From Gorsachius magnificus (Eukaryota > Chordata > Aves > Pelecaniformes > Ardeidae), in the NCBI GenBank assembly GCA_034008185.1, contig CM067082.1, positions 123,071,988 through 123,135,987 on the forward strand: a stretch of DNA of 64,000 nt, read 5' to 3'. The position numbers and the translations under genes were made by a program. The stretch's first letter is position 1, and every line of letters starts with the position of its first letter. The notes under the pieces were generated by a model. The model was not told the DNA's origin and ran no database searches. It saw nothing but the letters and a program-made list of their open reading frames with translations. This document shows, piece after piece, positions 1-14,000 of the stretch.

Positions 1-3000
1 CTGAATTCCTCAATCTACCTGACTACTTAAACCAGTTTCTCTTGCTTATTATTCATGAGTCAGAGAAGTTTATTTCCTGTAATGCCCAATTCACAGTGAT
101 ATTTTTTTTATTCTAATAAAATAAAATCTGTACCAAGACTGGTTTCTTGAAATCTACTGCAGACTACCAGAACTCTGAGCAGGACTGTCCTTTTTTTGAA
201 GTGCTTTTTTTGGACCTGAACAGATTCTGTTCATTCTTTTGTAGTGATGTGTTTGGGGTTTTTTTTAATCTGTTAGTTTTAAGTGGTGTAGATATGTACT
301 GCCCCTACCTCTGCTGGCTTTTCTGAGTAACATGTACATTTCAGTATGTGTGTTAGCCACTAAGACTCTATTGTCCCTGTGATATTTAGCCTTGTACTTA
401 ATTCAAGTTCATGAGTTTTGTAATATGGGCCTTTTTTTTTTTTTTTTAAGTACACAAATACTTCAGAATGTTTTATCTGGTCATGTGTGCTTACCAGGGC
501 AGACTACTTGTCTGCCTGACCCCTGTTCTCATCTGTGTTGGGCCCTTCAGTCCTTTATCAAATGATCAGAGATAAGAGTCCTTCTTGGCCACATCCTCAT
601 TTTCCTTTGCCTAGTGCTGTGAGGTTAGATGTGGAGATTGCGTGGGAGCCCTACAACTTTCACTTCTCGCTTTCATCTGTAAATCCCTTCCTGGGTGTGT
701 CCCTTGTCCTAGAGGGTCAATGCCCTTGTCTCATCAGTGACACTTGAAATATCCTGGTGTTTCACTTACCTTTCTTTCTCCTCGTTATTTTAATGCCTCT
801 TTACAAATACCTTGAGATATAGCTGAATCAATTGTTTGAAGTCCTGCCATATAAATAATCTTTAGATTCTGCACCTCCCCCCTTCTGTTCTTTGACTGTA
901 ACTTAAGTAACCTTGAACACCCAGAAAGGATATAGCTTCAGATCAGCAGGGAAACACATCGAGTGCAAGGAGGAAGGGGAGGGGCTGATATACATGAATC
1001 ACTTGATCAGGTTGTGCAAGCATTCATTTAAATGTGACTTTATTTATATCTATGTCAAAACATAAAAAAACCCTCAAGTTGCATTTAAGTGAATATATAT
1101 ATTTAATTGAAAATGTTTATATATAATTTTCTTTCCCCATAAAGTCACAGATACATAGTAGCTGTTGCCAGAGTCTTTCAGCAGCTATTGCTACAGCTGA
1201 GGCAATTTTGCAGATCACCAGATGTAGAGAAAAGCATCTGGCAAATAAATAGATTCTGGAATTTTTAGACATAACTAGCCACATCTATTTCTTCTTTTTT
1301 TTCTTTGGGAAAAATTCTCTGAATAAACTTACTGTGAACAGGTTGCAGCTTCTGCAGGGTGATGTGTATTTATTCTGGTGGATCCTGGAGGGTGGTATGT
1401 ATTTACTCTGATGGATCTTGTTGTTTTAACATAATTGCTTTTTAATTAATGCTTCCATGAAAGTTTTGTGAATGTTTAGGCCTAGACTGTCCTGACCTGA
1501 GGCTGATGCTTTTTTGTGGATTTCTGTGTATATATGTGACACTAAAAGGAAAAGAAGGGGTTATATTTGCGTAGGTGTTCTAATTTTGGAGAATAGAATA
1601 AAATCTCTCCAGAATTACTGGTGGCAAGAAAACAAATCGCCTTTTTTCTAGTATCTCTTCTCTCGTGCTAATCCCCAGATACAGATTTAGTGGACAGTCA
1701 TGTAATGCTACTGTAGCTGTGTGCTTACTCTCCCAGACTAATGCTGCGGTTGCTTTGGCTGATCTCCACTGTTCTTCCATCCTTCTGCTCGTGTGGGGTT
1801 TTCTACTAACTTCTTAAAAGGCAGCATGTGGTACGTCCCTACTCGCTCCACCTTTCATGATGGTTTTAAATGTGGGGAGAGGGTGAGAGGTTGGTGCTCG
1901 AGACTTGTGCAGCCGCACCTGGCTGGCTGCCCTGCGCTGCCCGTACCTGGCTGCCGCTGCCCGGGAGCAGGATGGCTCAACTAGGAAAAAGCCCCACAGA
2001 GTTCTAGGTCGCTCAGCTCTGATTCCTGACAGTTAGCACATAGCGTTAAGAGTATATTTATCCATAGTAGATGCATGATGTGATGTATGGTTTGTTTTTT
2101 TTAATGTTAATCTGTACTAAATAGGGTGTTGTGATTAGCAGAGTTTTAAAGTAAAAATGCCTTCTGTAAGAGTGACAGATCTAGTATACAAAGTGCAGCC
2201 AATATTCATCCCTGTTTTTGATGCTATTTATCCATATTTTGGTCTGTTACCTCAGAATAAAAAAAATCCTAATGGCAACGAGTGTCATGATTTTGTGCTG
2301 TATCCGAAGTGAGCAAATGAAGTCTGTCTGTGCCTGCACTGACAGCAGGGAGCCTTTCTGTTCTGCAGCATCTCAGCCAGCAGTAGAGCATGGATGTTCC
2401 AATGCAGAACAGTGCACATCAGGAGGCTTGCTTTAAAATCTCTCTTAAGCAACAAATAGACATAGTTCCTTTAACGTGTTTTGTCCAGCCTGGTCTGCAC
2501 CTCAGAAATGGTAGGACAGAGCACAGAAGCAGCGGTGACATGCTACCTTTGGTTTTGTTCAGCGTGGTAAGTACTTCCTTGGCAGACCTCCAGCTGGCAC
2601 TCTACAGTGCATGCACAGCTCTGTAACGCAGGCAGACCTGGACTCTTAGCTGGCCCATCTCTTCAGCTCTAATGTGGCATTTGGTAATTCCTACAGTCTG
2701 ATGAATGCTTTCTTTTCCATAAGTAGCATTATTCTTTTCCCCACTCACCAAAGATGGGGATGACGACAACTAGAACTCTTAATTTTTATTAAGAGTTCAG
2801 CTCAATAAAGAAAAGAGAAGATGGATGAAACCACAGAGAAAATGGGTAGAGGGCACAAGCCAGGTGATGGAGGGGGTGGGGAGAAGGGGGTTTGCAGTCA
2901 TGGCCTGAGGGAAAGCAGAAGGATTACCACTGCAGCAGTGGCATTTATTTATTTTTCATTTAACTCCCAGAATTACAGAAAAATAGCAGGCACTTCAGTT

Positions 3001-6000
3001 ACATAATGACCTCTAAAATGAAGGTGAACAGGAATGCTGAATCTGTAGAACACATTTCTAGCTGACAGCCAAATTTTCTGTCCGAAACCCATTATCAACT
3101 CGGGGAGGGAAACTAAAGCCTGCTAAGTAAAACGTTCATTAAATTTTTGGAAATCTGTATTGGGTGTAAGAAGGCAGAAGAGAGAACTTTATTTCATGCC
3201 TGTATCGGGGTGCTGCAGTCTCTGCTGCCGTAGCAGATTTTGGACCCCCTCATGTATGAGATGCTGATACAACGGCTGCAGGGAAGGATCAGGCTGCATA
3301 TGCGTGCAGGAGACTCGCTCCTCCTCTTCCTCCCCTGTGGTGCCTAGCTAGGTGGCAGAGGAAGAAGTGTGTGGGTACCCAGGCAGCTTGCTAGTAAAGG
3401 CAACACATCTTGACTTGAAACTTGGGACGAGCAAGATTCAGTACAGTCTGCTAATAAAGCAACGAGGTGGCTTAGCTCGAAAAGACGCAGGTATGTGTGC
3501 GTCTGTCACCTGCTGTAACTGGAACCAGAGCAGTGCAATAGGAAGGCAATTGGGCTCTTGAAAACAGTTCTGAGTGAGTGTTGGAGACTAACTTAATCAT
3601 CTCAGTGGTTTGCTTCCTGCTTCTCTTGTGGTAACATGCAACTATGTATGCCTGTGTGCTTTTTCTAATGGGAAGATTTTTCTCTCCTTGAAAGGCAGAA
3701 AAGCTGAGGGGGAGCTATTAAATTCTGAAAGCTATATTTGGCTCAGAGCAATTAAAGCTAGCACTATATAATGACACTTGTAACTAGCTTATCCATCATG
3801 CAAAGTGTAAGATTTTTAATGTTTGGTTTCAGTCAGACTTGGTATTACTGGCAGCTTTTGCTCCATGCATCAAACTCGGAATTTTAGAAGGCATGTCTGT
3901 TGCCGGTTGTTTTGGGCAAGTCCCTTGCTTTCTTACTGCTCCCTGTTGCTTTGTTCCTAGTTCCACTTTCAGTGTAAACCAGCATAATCCTTTGCTTCCA
4001 AAAGGCATAATTCTGCTCTACCCTTCTGTCTGCAGCTGCCTGATTTGTTCTTTTCACCTCCTGTGTGTGGGCAGCACGTTCATGCGGTGAACTGGTTCAG
4101 CAAACAGTGTGGCTAAAAGTCTGGCTTTTTTCCTGATAAGTTATTATTTGGATTTATTTCTCACTCTTATTCCACTCTCTAGTCATGTTGCTACTGGTTT
4201 TAGTAGGAGTTGCAGCAGAAATAAATGGCTAAATTTGAGAAGGGACAGAATTGGCTGGTTCCTCCCTGAGGGCTTAGGTCTGCCTGCTGCAGATTTACAC
4301 CAAGTTACACTCTGTTACCAGATTAGGACTTTGTTGCACTCCTGGTTGGCTCTTCTAGAAATACTTAACAGATGTGTAGCTGCTTTAGAACTAATACAGT
4401 ACAAAACAGCTTAATTAATTGTAGAGCTGTTAAAAGGTCAATTATTGCATGTTCATTCTTTTCTTTTCTTTTTTTTTCATTGGGTACCAAATAATTAGTT
4501 TCCTCTCTTCTGTATTAAATGAGCATCCCTCTATGATGCTCACAGGAGCTGTCGTCACCCACTGTGAGATACGTTTATTGTTTAATTTATCCTTCTATTC
4601 CAGTGTATCAGAGTCTGGAATTTTTCTAATGTCTGTGAGTATGTCTGTACAAGTGTAGATTTTTTTTTTTTTTTTTCCCCCCCCCCACAGGCACATAAAA
4701 GTTACAAATCGGGCAACAGTGCAGTTACGGTGGTCTGGATCTCCCAGATTATTTTAGGAAGTGTGCACCTGTATTGAAAAATACTCAGAAACAAAATATC
4801 ATATGGGTGCATCCCTATGCTCATGGATCAGACTAGATCACTACAGCACAGTGGTTTGGGGAGCAATGGGAAACACAGGACCTATTTTGGACCAGCAAGT
4901 TGTGGGAAAAATCTGGGAGGAGGAAGACTTGCTGTGTGTGCAAAAATGTGGAAAGATTGTGGAACAACAAAAGCATCACTTGGCTTTATGGGGTGACTAA
5001 GTGGTTGGTACAAGCCTCAGCAACCTGACTGACTTCTCAGATACCTTTAGAAACAGCATTCAAAGTAAAGGCTCCTGCATTTGGCTTGTCCGAGGTGGCA
5101 TGGGGTTCATGAATTCTAAAGTTGTGAAGACTAGGGCAAACTCTTACACAGGGGACTACACAATAAAATGGAAAATTCTGGTTTTGAGTAACTCTTAGCA
5201 AATGAAGGCTTTGAGAATTGAAGTGGTGGAAATGGTAACTCCCCTTTCCTGTCCCACAGCCCATGGAGTTGCTGCATAAGGTCTGACCGGGCTGTATTGA
5301 AAAGCTCAATTATTTTTTTTTTTTTTTTTAATTTTGGGACAGTGATTTTTTTCTAAGTCATTGTGTTTTGGGTGTTAGCACAGAACTGCTGATGGCCTAA
5401 TGTGCCTTGTGAGGGAGAATGCTTAGGTTGTGTTCAATTACATCTGTCGCTTTCCTTTTCACTCTAAGGTCCCTGCTATTTCAATCTGATTTGTAATATA
5501 GTCCTGTTAACTAACATAATTGTCTCTAAGCTATATCAGATGATTTTTTTTGCTATTTCTCTTTTATTCATGTAAATAACGAGAATAATTCAAGGCACTA
5601 TTTTTCAAAGCTAGATATTTATTTTTTTCAAAGGTTTATCATGAGCTGATTTTTGTTGTCTTAACCATGAGCAGTTTTTAGTATATGATCAGTTGCAAGT
5701 TTTAAATGTAGAACAGCTTAATTTCTGAGTTACTGGGGGAAAAACACCAGCCATAGATTTGGGAGAGTCTGAGTAATAAAAATCATAAAGCTGGTTCATC
5801 ACTCAAATATGTTACTATTTCAGCTGCGTCTGCCCACTGCATGCTCCTACAGGCTAAAAATGTCAATAGGCTCTTACATTAATAGCTATTTTAGATATCT
5901 AATCTTAAAAGGCAGCACAAATGAAAGAACCTTAGATTAACAGAATTTATCAAAGTTAACACATCAAGTGTTCTTTCTTACTCTAGTTTTTAAAACTTCC

Positions 6001-7960
6001 ACCCTTAATATTTCTATTATTAGTAAAAATACGCAAGTTCATACATTAAAAAAATCTAATCCTAAAATTAGATCACAGATGTTGAGACTCCAAACCAGCT
6101 GGGGATGATGGCATTTTCAGGGATGTAACAAATAGAAGAAGCAAGGAATTGAGTGTAAACATGAAATTAGGAGTTACTAAATGTAGACAACTGATAAGAG
6201 AAAGCAAAAGTACTGCTCAAAACAAAGTGAGTTGAAAATAGGGAAAAGGATTTCCTTTTTCTTTGGAAAATATGCTAACACTTTAAGAATAATATTAAAT
6301 AAGGGTAGTAATGTTAGTAATTCAAGAAATGTCAATAGTTCAAGAAATGCAGAAGAACTTAATTCCATTACTGAAATGAAGATGTGTGGTCTAATGATAG
6401 TATATAAAAATAATAGCTAAGAAAAAAGTTAAATTATAACTGCTAAAGCTATTATTAAAAAAAAAAAACAACAAACCACAGACTACATAGTGGATAACAG
6501 TTTTCAATCTAGGGTACAAATAATTTGAGGAATTCTCTGCTTCTCATATTGATCTCGAAGAAAGAGCTGGAAAGCCTCAAGAGCACTGGAGGAAGCTTAA
6601 TGATGTGCTAGTTTTTAAAAACAGTAAATGATACGTGGTACCCAGACACTGGTTTGTCTGATGTCAATTACAGACTTTTGGAAAGATTATCATCAAGCTG
6701 ATGTGGGAACTGACTCAGTGCAACAGAAATTCAAATCTAATAATTGGAATGAAGCACCATATGGTGTATGAATATAGAGGCTAAACTATTGATCCATTTT
6801 AGCTCAAATTGAGCGCATTAAACTTTGTCATAAGCCATTTCTGTTTAGTGTTCATATTCTACAGAGAAGTCCTGCAGGCTGCTGAAACTGTAAAATTGGA
6901 TTGTCTTCAGAAAAAGTGCATTTGACTAAATGTCAAAACTGCATGTTGGTTGCTTCAAAGCAACAGTTGAATAGTGATATGAGCTTGACAGAGTATTGCC
7001 CCCGGCATCTCTTTCTATGAAGGATTATTCTTGCTTTTTTTTTGTGCTGACAAGATGTTTGAGTGGGTTCCCTACACCCTCAGTAGAGTTGCACACAATT
7101 CCGGATCCTTGGGGCAAGAAAGATTTCTGTTATGAAATGCATTGCTCTGTTAGTGTCTTAGAAGACTAGAACTTATTTGCTTAGTTATATAGGAGAATTT
7201 TGCTAACCTGAACTTCTAATATGTATCTTTCAGGAGAGGAAGATGTAGCTGTAGATGCAGTATTTTAGAGAAATATTTGGGGGGTGGGGATGGGACACAC
7301 AGGACAGAAACACAAAAGAAGCAAGTAGAAAATTTCCCGGATATTCATGCATCACACTCCTTATCTCCCTTGTGCTTCCCAGGTATGGAAAGACAATGCA
7401 GCAGGAAGTTTTATTTCTCATCTGATTTTTTGTTTGTTTTTCAGATCTAACACCAGACTCATTAGAGCTTACCAGTTCTTGTCTAAAGGAATTGCTCAGA
7501 CTTTTGCTGCTGTAAAAGAAGAGATTTGGATTCATAGTTGGCACTGAGAGACTATCCAGTCACTGTAAGTTAGTCTTATATCACAGATGTGGTGCCCTCC
7601 CTATAGGAAAGCAGAAGTTAAATCGATGTGGAGCCTGTTTCAGCCTAGAGAGGACATGATGAAAGACATGCATTAAGAAGCTTCTTGCTATGAAGAATCA
7701 CCCCATCAATAGAGAAAGGGAGAGGACTGTAGTATAGCTGGCTTTGGGGATGATAGGATGATACATTGTGCTTAACTATATGTCTAGAAGAAGAATTGAA
7801 GGATGTAGTGAGAAAATGGAATAGGTAAACCTGAAGTTGTGATAATGTAACCTTATACTCTGCTGAGATGAGGGTAATTGTTCAAAACTATTTTACAGCT
7901 GTGTTACTTCTGAAGGAACTGGAAAAAATACTATTTTTTGGATTGTACTGTGTTTGGATT
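1..7960. other. No supported gene; presumed upstream intron of OSBPL3
   Basis: No coding region, RNA gene or clear CpG island was found. The DNA is AT-rich with homopolymer T tracts, for example near 430-448. A small GC-rich patch lies at about 1889-1975. At 4660-4690 a T17-C10 run ends in ACAG and so resembles a splice acceptor. An 18-bp imperfect tandem duplication lies at 6313-6348. Open frames here are short (at most about 104 codons), lack recognisable domains and mostly overlap open frames on the other strand. Placing this inside an OSBPL3 5' intron is inference; it could be partly intergenic. Confidence 0.5.
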
Positions 7961-7974
7961 CCCTTCAAGATTAG

Positions 7975-8090
7975 GCTTTGGGGTTTCCACTGGTCACCTA
8001 CTGGGTCAGGAAGGGACTCTCACCCATTGTACCATTGGAGTCTTTGTGGTTTGTGTCTCATTCTGAAACGTTCTCTATAGGGGCAGGCAA
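7975..8090 (+). repeat. Possible relic of an ancient CR1 LINE
   Basis: The segment around 8001-8020 (CTGGGTCAGGAAGGGACTCT) resembles, from memory, a stretch of the 3' untranslated region of old CR1 elements of reptiles and birds, where GGGTCAGGAAGG is followed by a C-rich run. Only a short core is recognisable and both ends are vague. A repeat-library search would decide. Confidence 0.3.
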
Positions 8091-11000
8091 AGATGGGGCT
8101 TTGGCAAAGTTGAGATGATGTTACCGGTGATATTGAAAAACTTCTCATATTGCTGGTGGGTGTGTGTTTTGCCTGAGTGCTCACTAATTGTGAGATTTAT
8201 CATTAACAGGAAATTGTGTCCCAAATCATGTTGCCAGTCATGGCACTTGTGGTGCGTTACCTTCTCTGATAGCAGTAAATGTACTCACAGTGCATCCTGA
8301 ATGCTTAACAATTTCTCTTTTGGGGTAGGGATGTTGATAATGCACTTGAGCTTCCTGGCTAGCTGCTTGTGCTGCATTTTAACTCTTTGTTTTGGTGTTT
8401 GGTTGGGGGTTTTTTTTTGTTTTAATATATTCTTGACCTTTTTAACCTACAGACATTAAATACATATTATAGGGCACATAGGACAGGTAGGATATTGTAG
8501 GTCTTGCATGCATATAACTTACATATTTACCTGCAGTTGTGGAAGGCTGGATGTTCTGAACTGTGCAGTTCCTACAGCCCTGTGTTTGTATATAAACTAA
8601 TTATTTGAAATCAGTCTTAACAGGCTTAGGTGGATCTCTTACCTGTAAAGTAGAATATGGCACTGCTGTTCTGCACTAATTTCCCATTATAGTTATATCT
8701 GTGTCTGTGTAGTCTTAGTCACTGTTTTAAGCTTGGTGAATTCTTTTAGGCTGTATCCCTCACAGTTTTTATTGTGAGCATGTATATTGCCCAGTAGAAC
8801 TTATTTTCCTCTAGGAAGCTGGAGATGAGTCATGAAAACTGAAGTATGTAGCAGGCACAAGGGTTGAATCTTTGCTGGATGTGGCTGCTGTAAAGCACAC
8901 TAACATCCATGTGTGTTTTCAGCTTCTACCAATTAGAAGCTGAAAAAGTCAGAGAAGGAGAGCAAGGAATGAAAATACTTATTTCTACTTGATTTATTTG
9001 TGTTGGTAGTTACTGCCATCCTGCTACAATGGGCGTTCTTTGGGAGGTGCCCAGTTGCTATAGGATCCTTTTACCTATGCAGATAGCAGAGTTTATCAAA
9101 TACTATTTCAAAATAGTTAGCTTTTTGTTTAAGTAGCAAAGCAATGTTTCATGATTGTCTAATGAGTTTCAAAATGTTTCAGTGTACTTGGCAGAAATGA
9201 ATATAGACATGTGCAATCCCAGTATGCAACATGTGGCTATCTTTTTTACTGAGGGGGTTCCTGTAGAACAGGTATGTTCATGACCTCACATGAAGTCGCG
9301 CAGGAAACCTGTAAAAAAAGTCAGGGCAAGCCCTCACTTTGCTTGTCCTAATCTTTCCAATGCAAGAATGTTCTTCATTGAAAGACAATTTTGATAGTTG
9401 CTAAAAGGAAGGGTGGTAGATTTACAGGGATACAAAACTAGCAGAGTTTGAGCAGTTACAAAAAGGGAATTTTTCATTGCTCTTCTAATAGCTGTAGCAG
9501 AAGGCTGCAATGAGAAGTAGTATTTATCTTAACAATAATATTTTTGTTTCATACTGACATAGTACCATTCTCTTGGCATATGTTCTTGGAATGCATTAAT
9601 AATTTGTAACTCCCTTTTTTGAGATATATTAAATCTCACATTAACACATGGTATAATTTCGCTGAAGAGCTTTATGCCTTTGGAAAAGGAAAGAAACAGT
9701 ACTTGGTGCTCAAAGTGTATTCACCTTAAAGTGAAGTTATCTTAAATTCATTTTTACGAAGTTGAAAACTGAATCTGTGGCTTTTATAGAAGCAGTTTCC
9801 ATATGTCACTGAGCCTTTAGAGGAATTCTTTACTGCTCTCTTGAACATAGGGAAATATAGTGAAGGAAATTATTCTCATTCCTCAATCCTCATAAATTTT
9901 ATGTAAGACTTCATGGAATCGATGTGTATTCCTTTACTGGTATTTTTCTCAGTTTTGCCAACCTAAAATTCCAAGCTTAGTTCTTCAGTAAAAATATTAT
10001 GTACATTGATTTTTGATTTTTCTCTCACTTGGACCGCTGACAGAGTAAATCTTGTGAAAGGTATTTAATTTTACTTTGTAAGCTGAATATTGTCAGAAAT
10101 GTTAAGAATATTGGCAGCTCGACATCATCTGCTGGCTCTTTACTAACTGTCTTATATGGGGAAACTCTGTACAGACTAAATTCTGTCCTAAAATGTGTCA
10201 TTTCATACTTCCTTCAAAGGAAAAGAAGTCAAATCTTAGTGTGCATATACTTGTAAATGCAAAAATAACCAATGTGCACAACCCTAGCTGTTCTGTGCGC
10301 AAGCTCGTGTCTATGAATTCAAGCTACTTCGCTCACATGAATTCCAAAGTGTTTCTTGTGGATTTAATTATGAATACTTGCACTAACTTGTTCAATGGAT
10401 AGTGGCATAGGTAGATATTCCTGAAAAAAAAGTGTGGAGAAGGGGAGAAAAAGGATGTTTATTAACTTGCTGTCTTACTAGTTGCCATTGAAACACGTGG
10501 TGTTATTGTTTAAGGCTAAAATAAACTATACATCTGAGCATCATGGATGGCATCTATGGAGGGGAGGTGTGAAGAAGCAGGATAACTTTACATCATAAGA
10601 GCATAATTGTAATTTTAGTTTCAATCATAGGTACTTTGGTCTTAGACAGGTAATAACTGATTAGACAGAGGAACTGTTTAAAACAGCTGGACTGCTGATT
10701 TAGTATGGTTACAGAATAAAGTAATTTTTATAATTTGTGTAAGTAGAAATCAAATATTTGTGAAATCATGAAAAGGTGGATCAAGCGTACAGGCACAGTT
10801 TCATGAATACAGCATTGTAAACCAGCCATAGTTTAAATGCATCTTTTACGGCAAACTGTCACTTGTGAATGCCAAACAGGTCAGGCTGATGTTGAGCTTG
10901 AAATGGCGTGAAAAAGTTGTGAACTCCTTGGTCCTGTGGTGTCAGGGCCACAGACCATTCCCCCTGCTGTAGTGACACGGTATGTGTCGGACATGAAAAT

Positions 11001-14000
11001 TTGGATCTTTTTAATAGTTATTGCTTCATATCTTGGGAGAGACTACAAACTTAAGTGCTTAAAATGGGCAATTAGCATAGCCAAAAGTAACTTACAAGAG
11101 AAGATAGTGAATTTTACCTCCTGTTACTCAAACTTTTGCTTCTTCATGCTTATGTGCAGAAAAAAGTAGCAACTGCTGTGTGTCTCATCATTCCAGAGGC
11201 AATCAGACTGGTTGCCCTTCACTTTAGCAACAGGAACAGATTGCCTTCTTACTGGCATTACAAGGAGGATTTTACAAAGTGAGATTCTGCATTTTGCTTG
11301 AAGAAAGTGATACAGATAGTCCAGATTCATACCACTGAAAATGTTTTCATTGCACTCTCACTGAGCAGAAGCACACGCTTTTCATCTGGAGGTCATGAAC
11401 TCAATCAGTGCTTTGATGTAAATTAGTTTTGTCTTTGAAGAAGCCATGAAAACTTGTCCCTCCTTTTAACAGTACCTCTAAGATAACATCTCTGTCTTTC
11501 AGAATGTGTTTGAACGGGTGTTTCCATCAGCTGTATTTTTTTTATTTTTCAGAAAGACTGGGTAACTTTTTCCCATCCTTGCTATGTAAACTCTGACAAG
11601 TTGTTTATTTGTCCACCAGGTGAAGATTAAAGTAATGCTTCAGATACATCAGAAAGCAGAAGACTTGTCGCATCTCAAGAGTGGCATTAGAAATTTGTTT
11701 ATGAAGAGCAACTGTTGCATAGCTTCAGGGCCCCTTGCTTACCAGTTGTGCAACAGCAAAGGTGTTGCGCACAAGCCAGTTGCGTGATGGGGGAAGGGAA
11801 GGCTGCAGTTGATGATGGACTCCTTTGGTAGTATGGTAGTGAGGATGTGGGACTGAATCTCTGATCCTGGCATGTGTATTAGTGAATGAGGTATGTTTTT
11901 GGCCTCTGACCACTTTGCTCATTCACTGACTTAATTTAAATGCCTTATACTGCCATTTGCTTTTGGGAAAAGGTGATATCCTCATTTGAATTCATAAGGC
12001 AAGTTCTTGTAGCAGTAGGTATTTGAAGAAGAAACAAAAGTTGCATTGTTCCTTAAGGTTTGAAGAAGCTTCCTACCCTAAGCAGAAAAACATTATGATT
12101 ATTGAAGTAGGTACTTTTCAAGGAGAAATAAAGATTACTTTAAAGACTGAGTAAAATGTTAACAGTGTAATTTTTTTTAAAGCCGCCTGTGTAAAGTTCA
12201 CTATCAGTGTGCGTCTCTAGTTATGTGGCTTAATCTCATTTGCTGGTCCAAGCATGTGATCTGTGTAGATTTTTTTTGTTGCACATCTTATCAAAGCATA
12301 TATGAAGGATGAAAAAAGGTCAAACCTGACCAAGGATAATTATCAGTAGTTATTAATAAACAGGAATGTATTTATGAAAATTTAATGTGTTTGAAATACT
12401 TGGTTAATGACTTTTTTAAACTTACTGACTTCAGGCATCTGCTATGCACTTATGGAAGAAAATGGTTACTATGGAGACACATGCTTTTTAGTTACAAAAC
12501 TATAGGAAGACCTTTTGAGAAGAAAAATATATTCTTTCATCACCTGAAGTTATATTGAGAGAACATTAAGATTCTGGCAGAAAAACAGGCAAAGCCTTAT
12601 CTGGTAGGGTGTAAAACACGCTGGCTGGTAACTTGCAGGTGCAGTAATGAGCATCAGAGCAATATACTATAAAATTATTTTTAAAAGCTTTGAGAAGATT
12701 TCAGTGCAGCAGCATGTTTTACTGTAACTTTCTCTGGTCTTTCCTTCTGTCCAGGTGGCTTCTGTGCTTTTGTATTTCCTGGAGCAGACCTGGGCTCTGC
12801 TACTGTATTTCTGGAGGATGACAAGTTATTAAAGAAAAGTTCTTGATCTAAGACTAGATTTCATATGATGCCTTACCTCAAAATGTACCAAAAGTTTTCC
12901 TCTTCTCTTTTTTCTTTTTTTTCCACCTAAGTTTTGTCCATATATATGTGTGTCCCCAGGACTTTTTTACTCCCAGTACTTAAATATCTGAACAATTTGA
13001 CAACTCTCCACAGGTGTGTTTGAATGTACTGGAAGTAGTGGCTCATTTTAAACAGCAGGAATGGTGCTTTCAGAAAAATCAAAGAAATTTAAATTATTAT
13101 TCTACTTTAGAAGTCTAATACTAAGTGATTAATGAAACTGTTGATACTAGAAAGTTGTCCTTCTGTAGTGCAGCAAGTGTTTGGAACTGCTAACAAGCTG
13201 TCAAATGCTACAAAAAGAAATAATTTTAATTTTGAGGGGCTCTTATGTTAGCTAAAAGGTAGATGCTGACAGCTACAATAATAGTCAGACACAGTGGTGC
13301 TCACTGCAACAGTAAAAAACTGTGTTCAAAAGTGCCCTGTCCTTTTATGTGTGATTTTAATGCCAGCTTTCATTGGGTAGCAACTCTTTGCTTCTGAAGG
13401 TTGAAACTGGTTGTTAGTGCAGTTTTTAACACTTAATGACATGCCACTCCCTAGCTGCTGATTTTATTTTTGTCATCACCAGACAAAATTATATTAATAA
13501 GGGGTTGGCAAGGTAAAAGGTACCCTAAGATAAGCTAGTTTATAGTTTTACCTGTAATACCTTCCAGCATCTGGCCAGCAGCTTTTGAGAGAAAACATTA
13601 GGTTCAGGAGAAGTGGAAAAAGCATTAATCATTTAGCTCAAGCTTTGGGACTCTGAAGGAAACTGGATTCTCCGCTGTATGGAGGGAGACAGGCTGCAAA
13701 GTTAAGAACTGAAAAGTTCAGCAGATTTCGATTTGTCATGAGGGTAGTATCAATTTGCAAACTTCCTATGCCTGTAGATGGCTTTCATAGCTAGTAAACT
13801 TCTGACTAAATTTAGTGCCTTGTAATGAAATGGGAATGAGAAAATACAAACAGAGCAGACTGTGTTCTCTGTCAATAAAGAGGAAACATGCTACATCTCT
13901 GTGGTTATGTAAATTAAGGTGATACCAGAAAGCTACAAAAGTGTCCCTAAATCCAGAAGAAATTTTTTTAGTCTGCTTTAATCTTTTTGTATGTTTGCTT

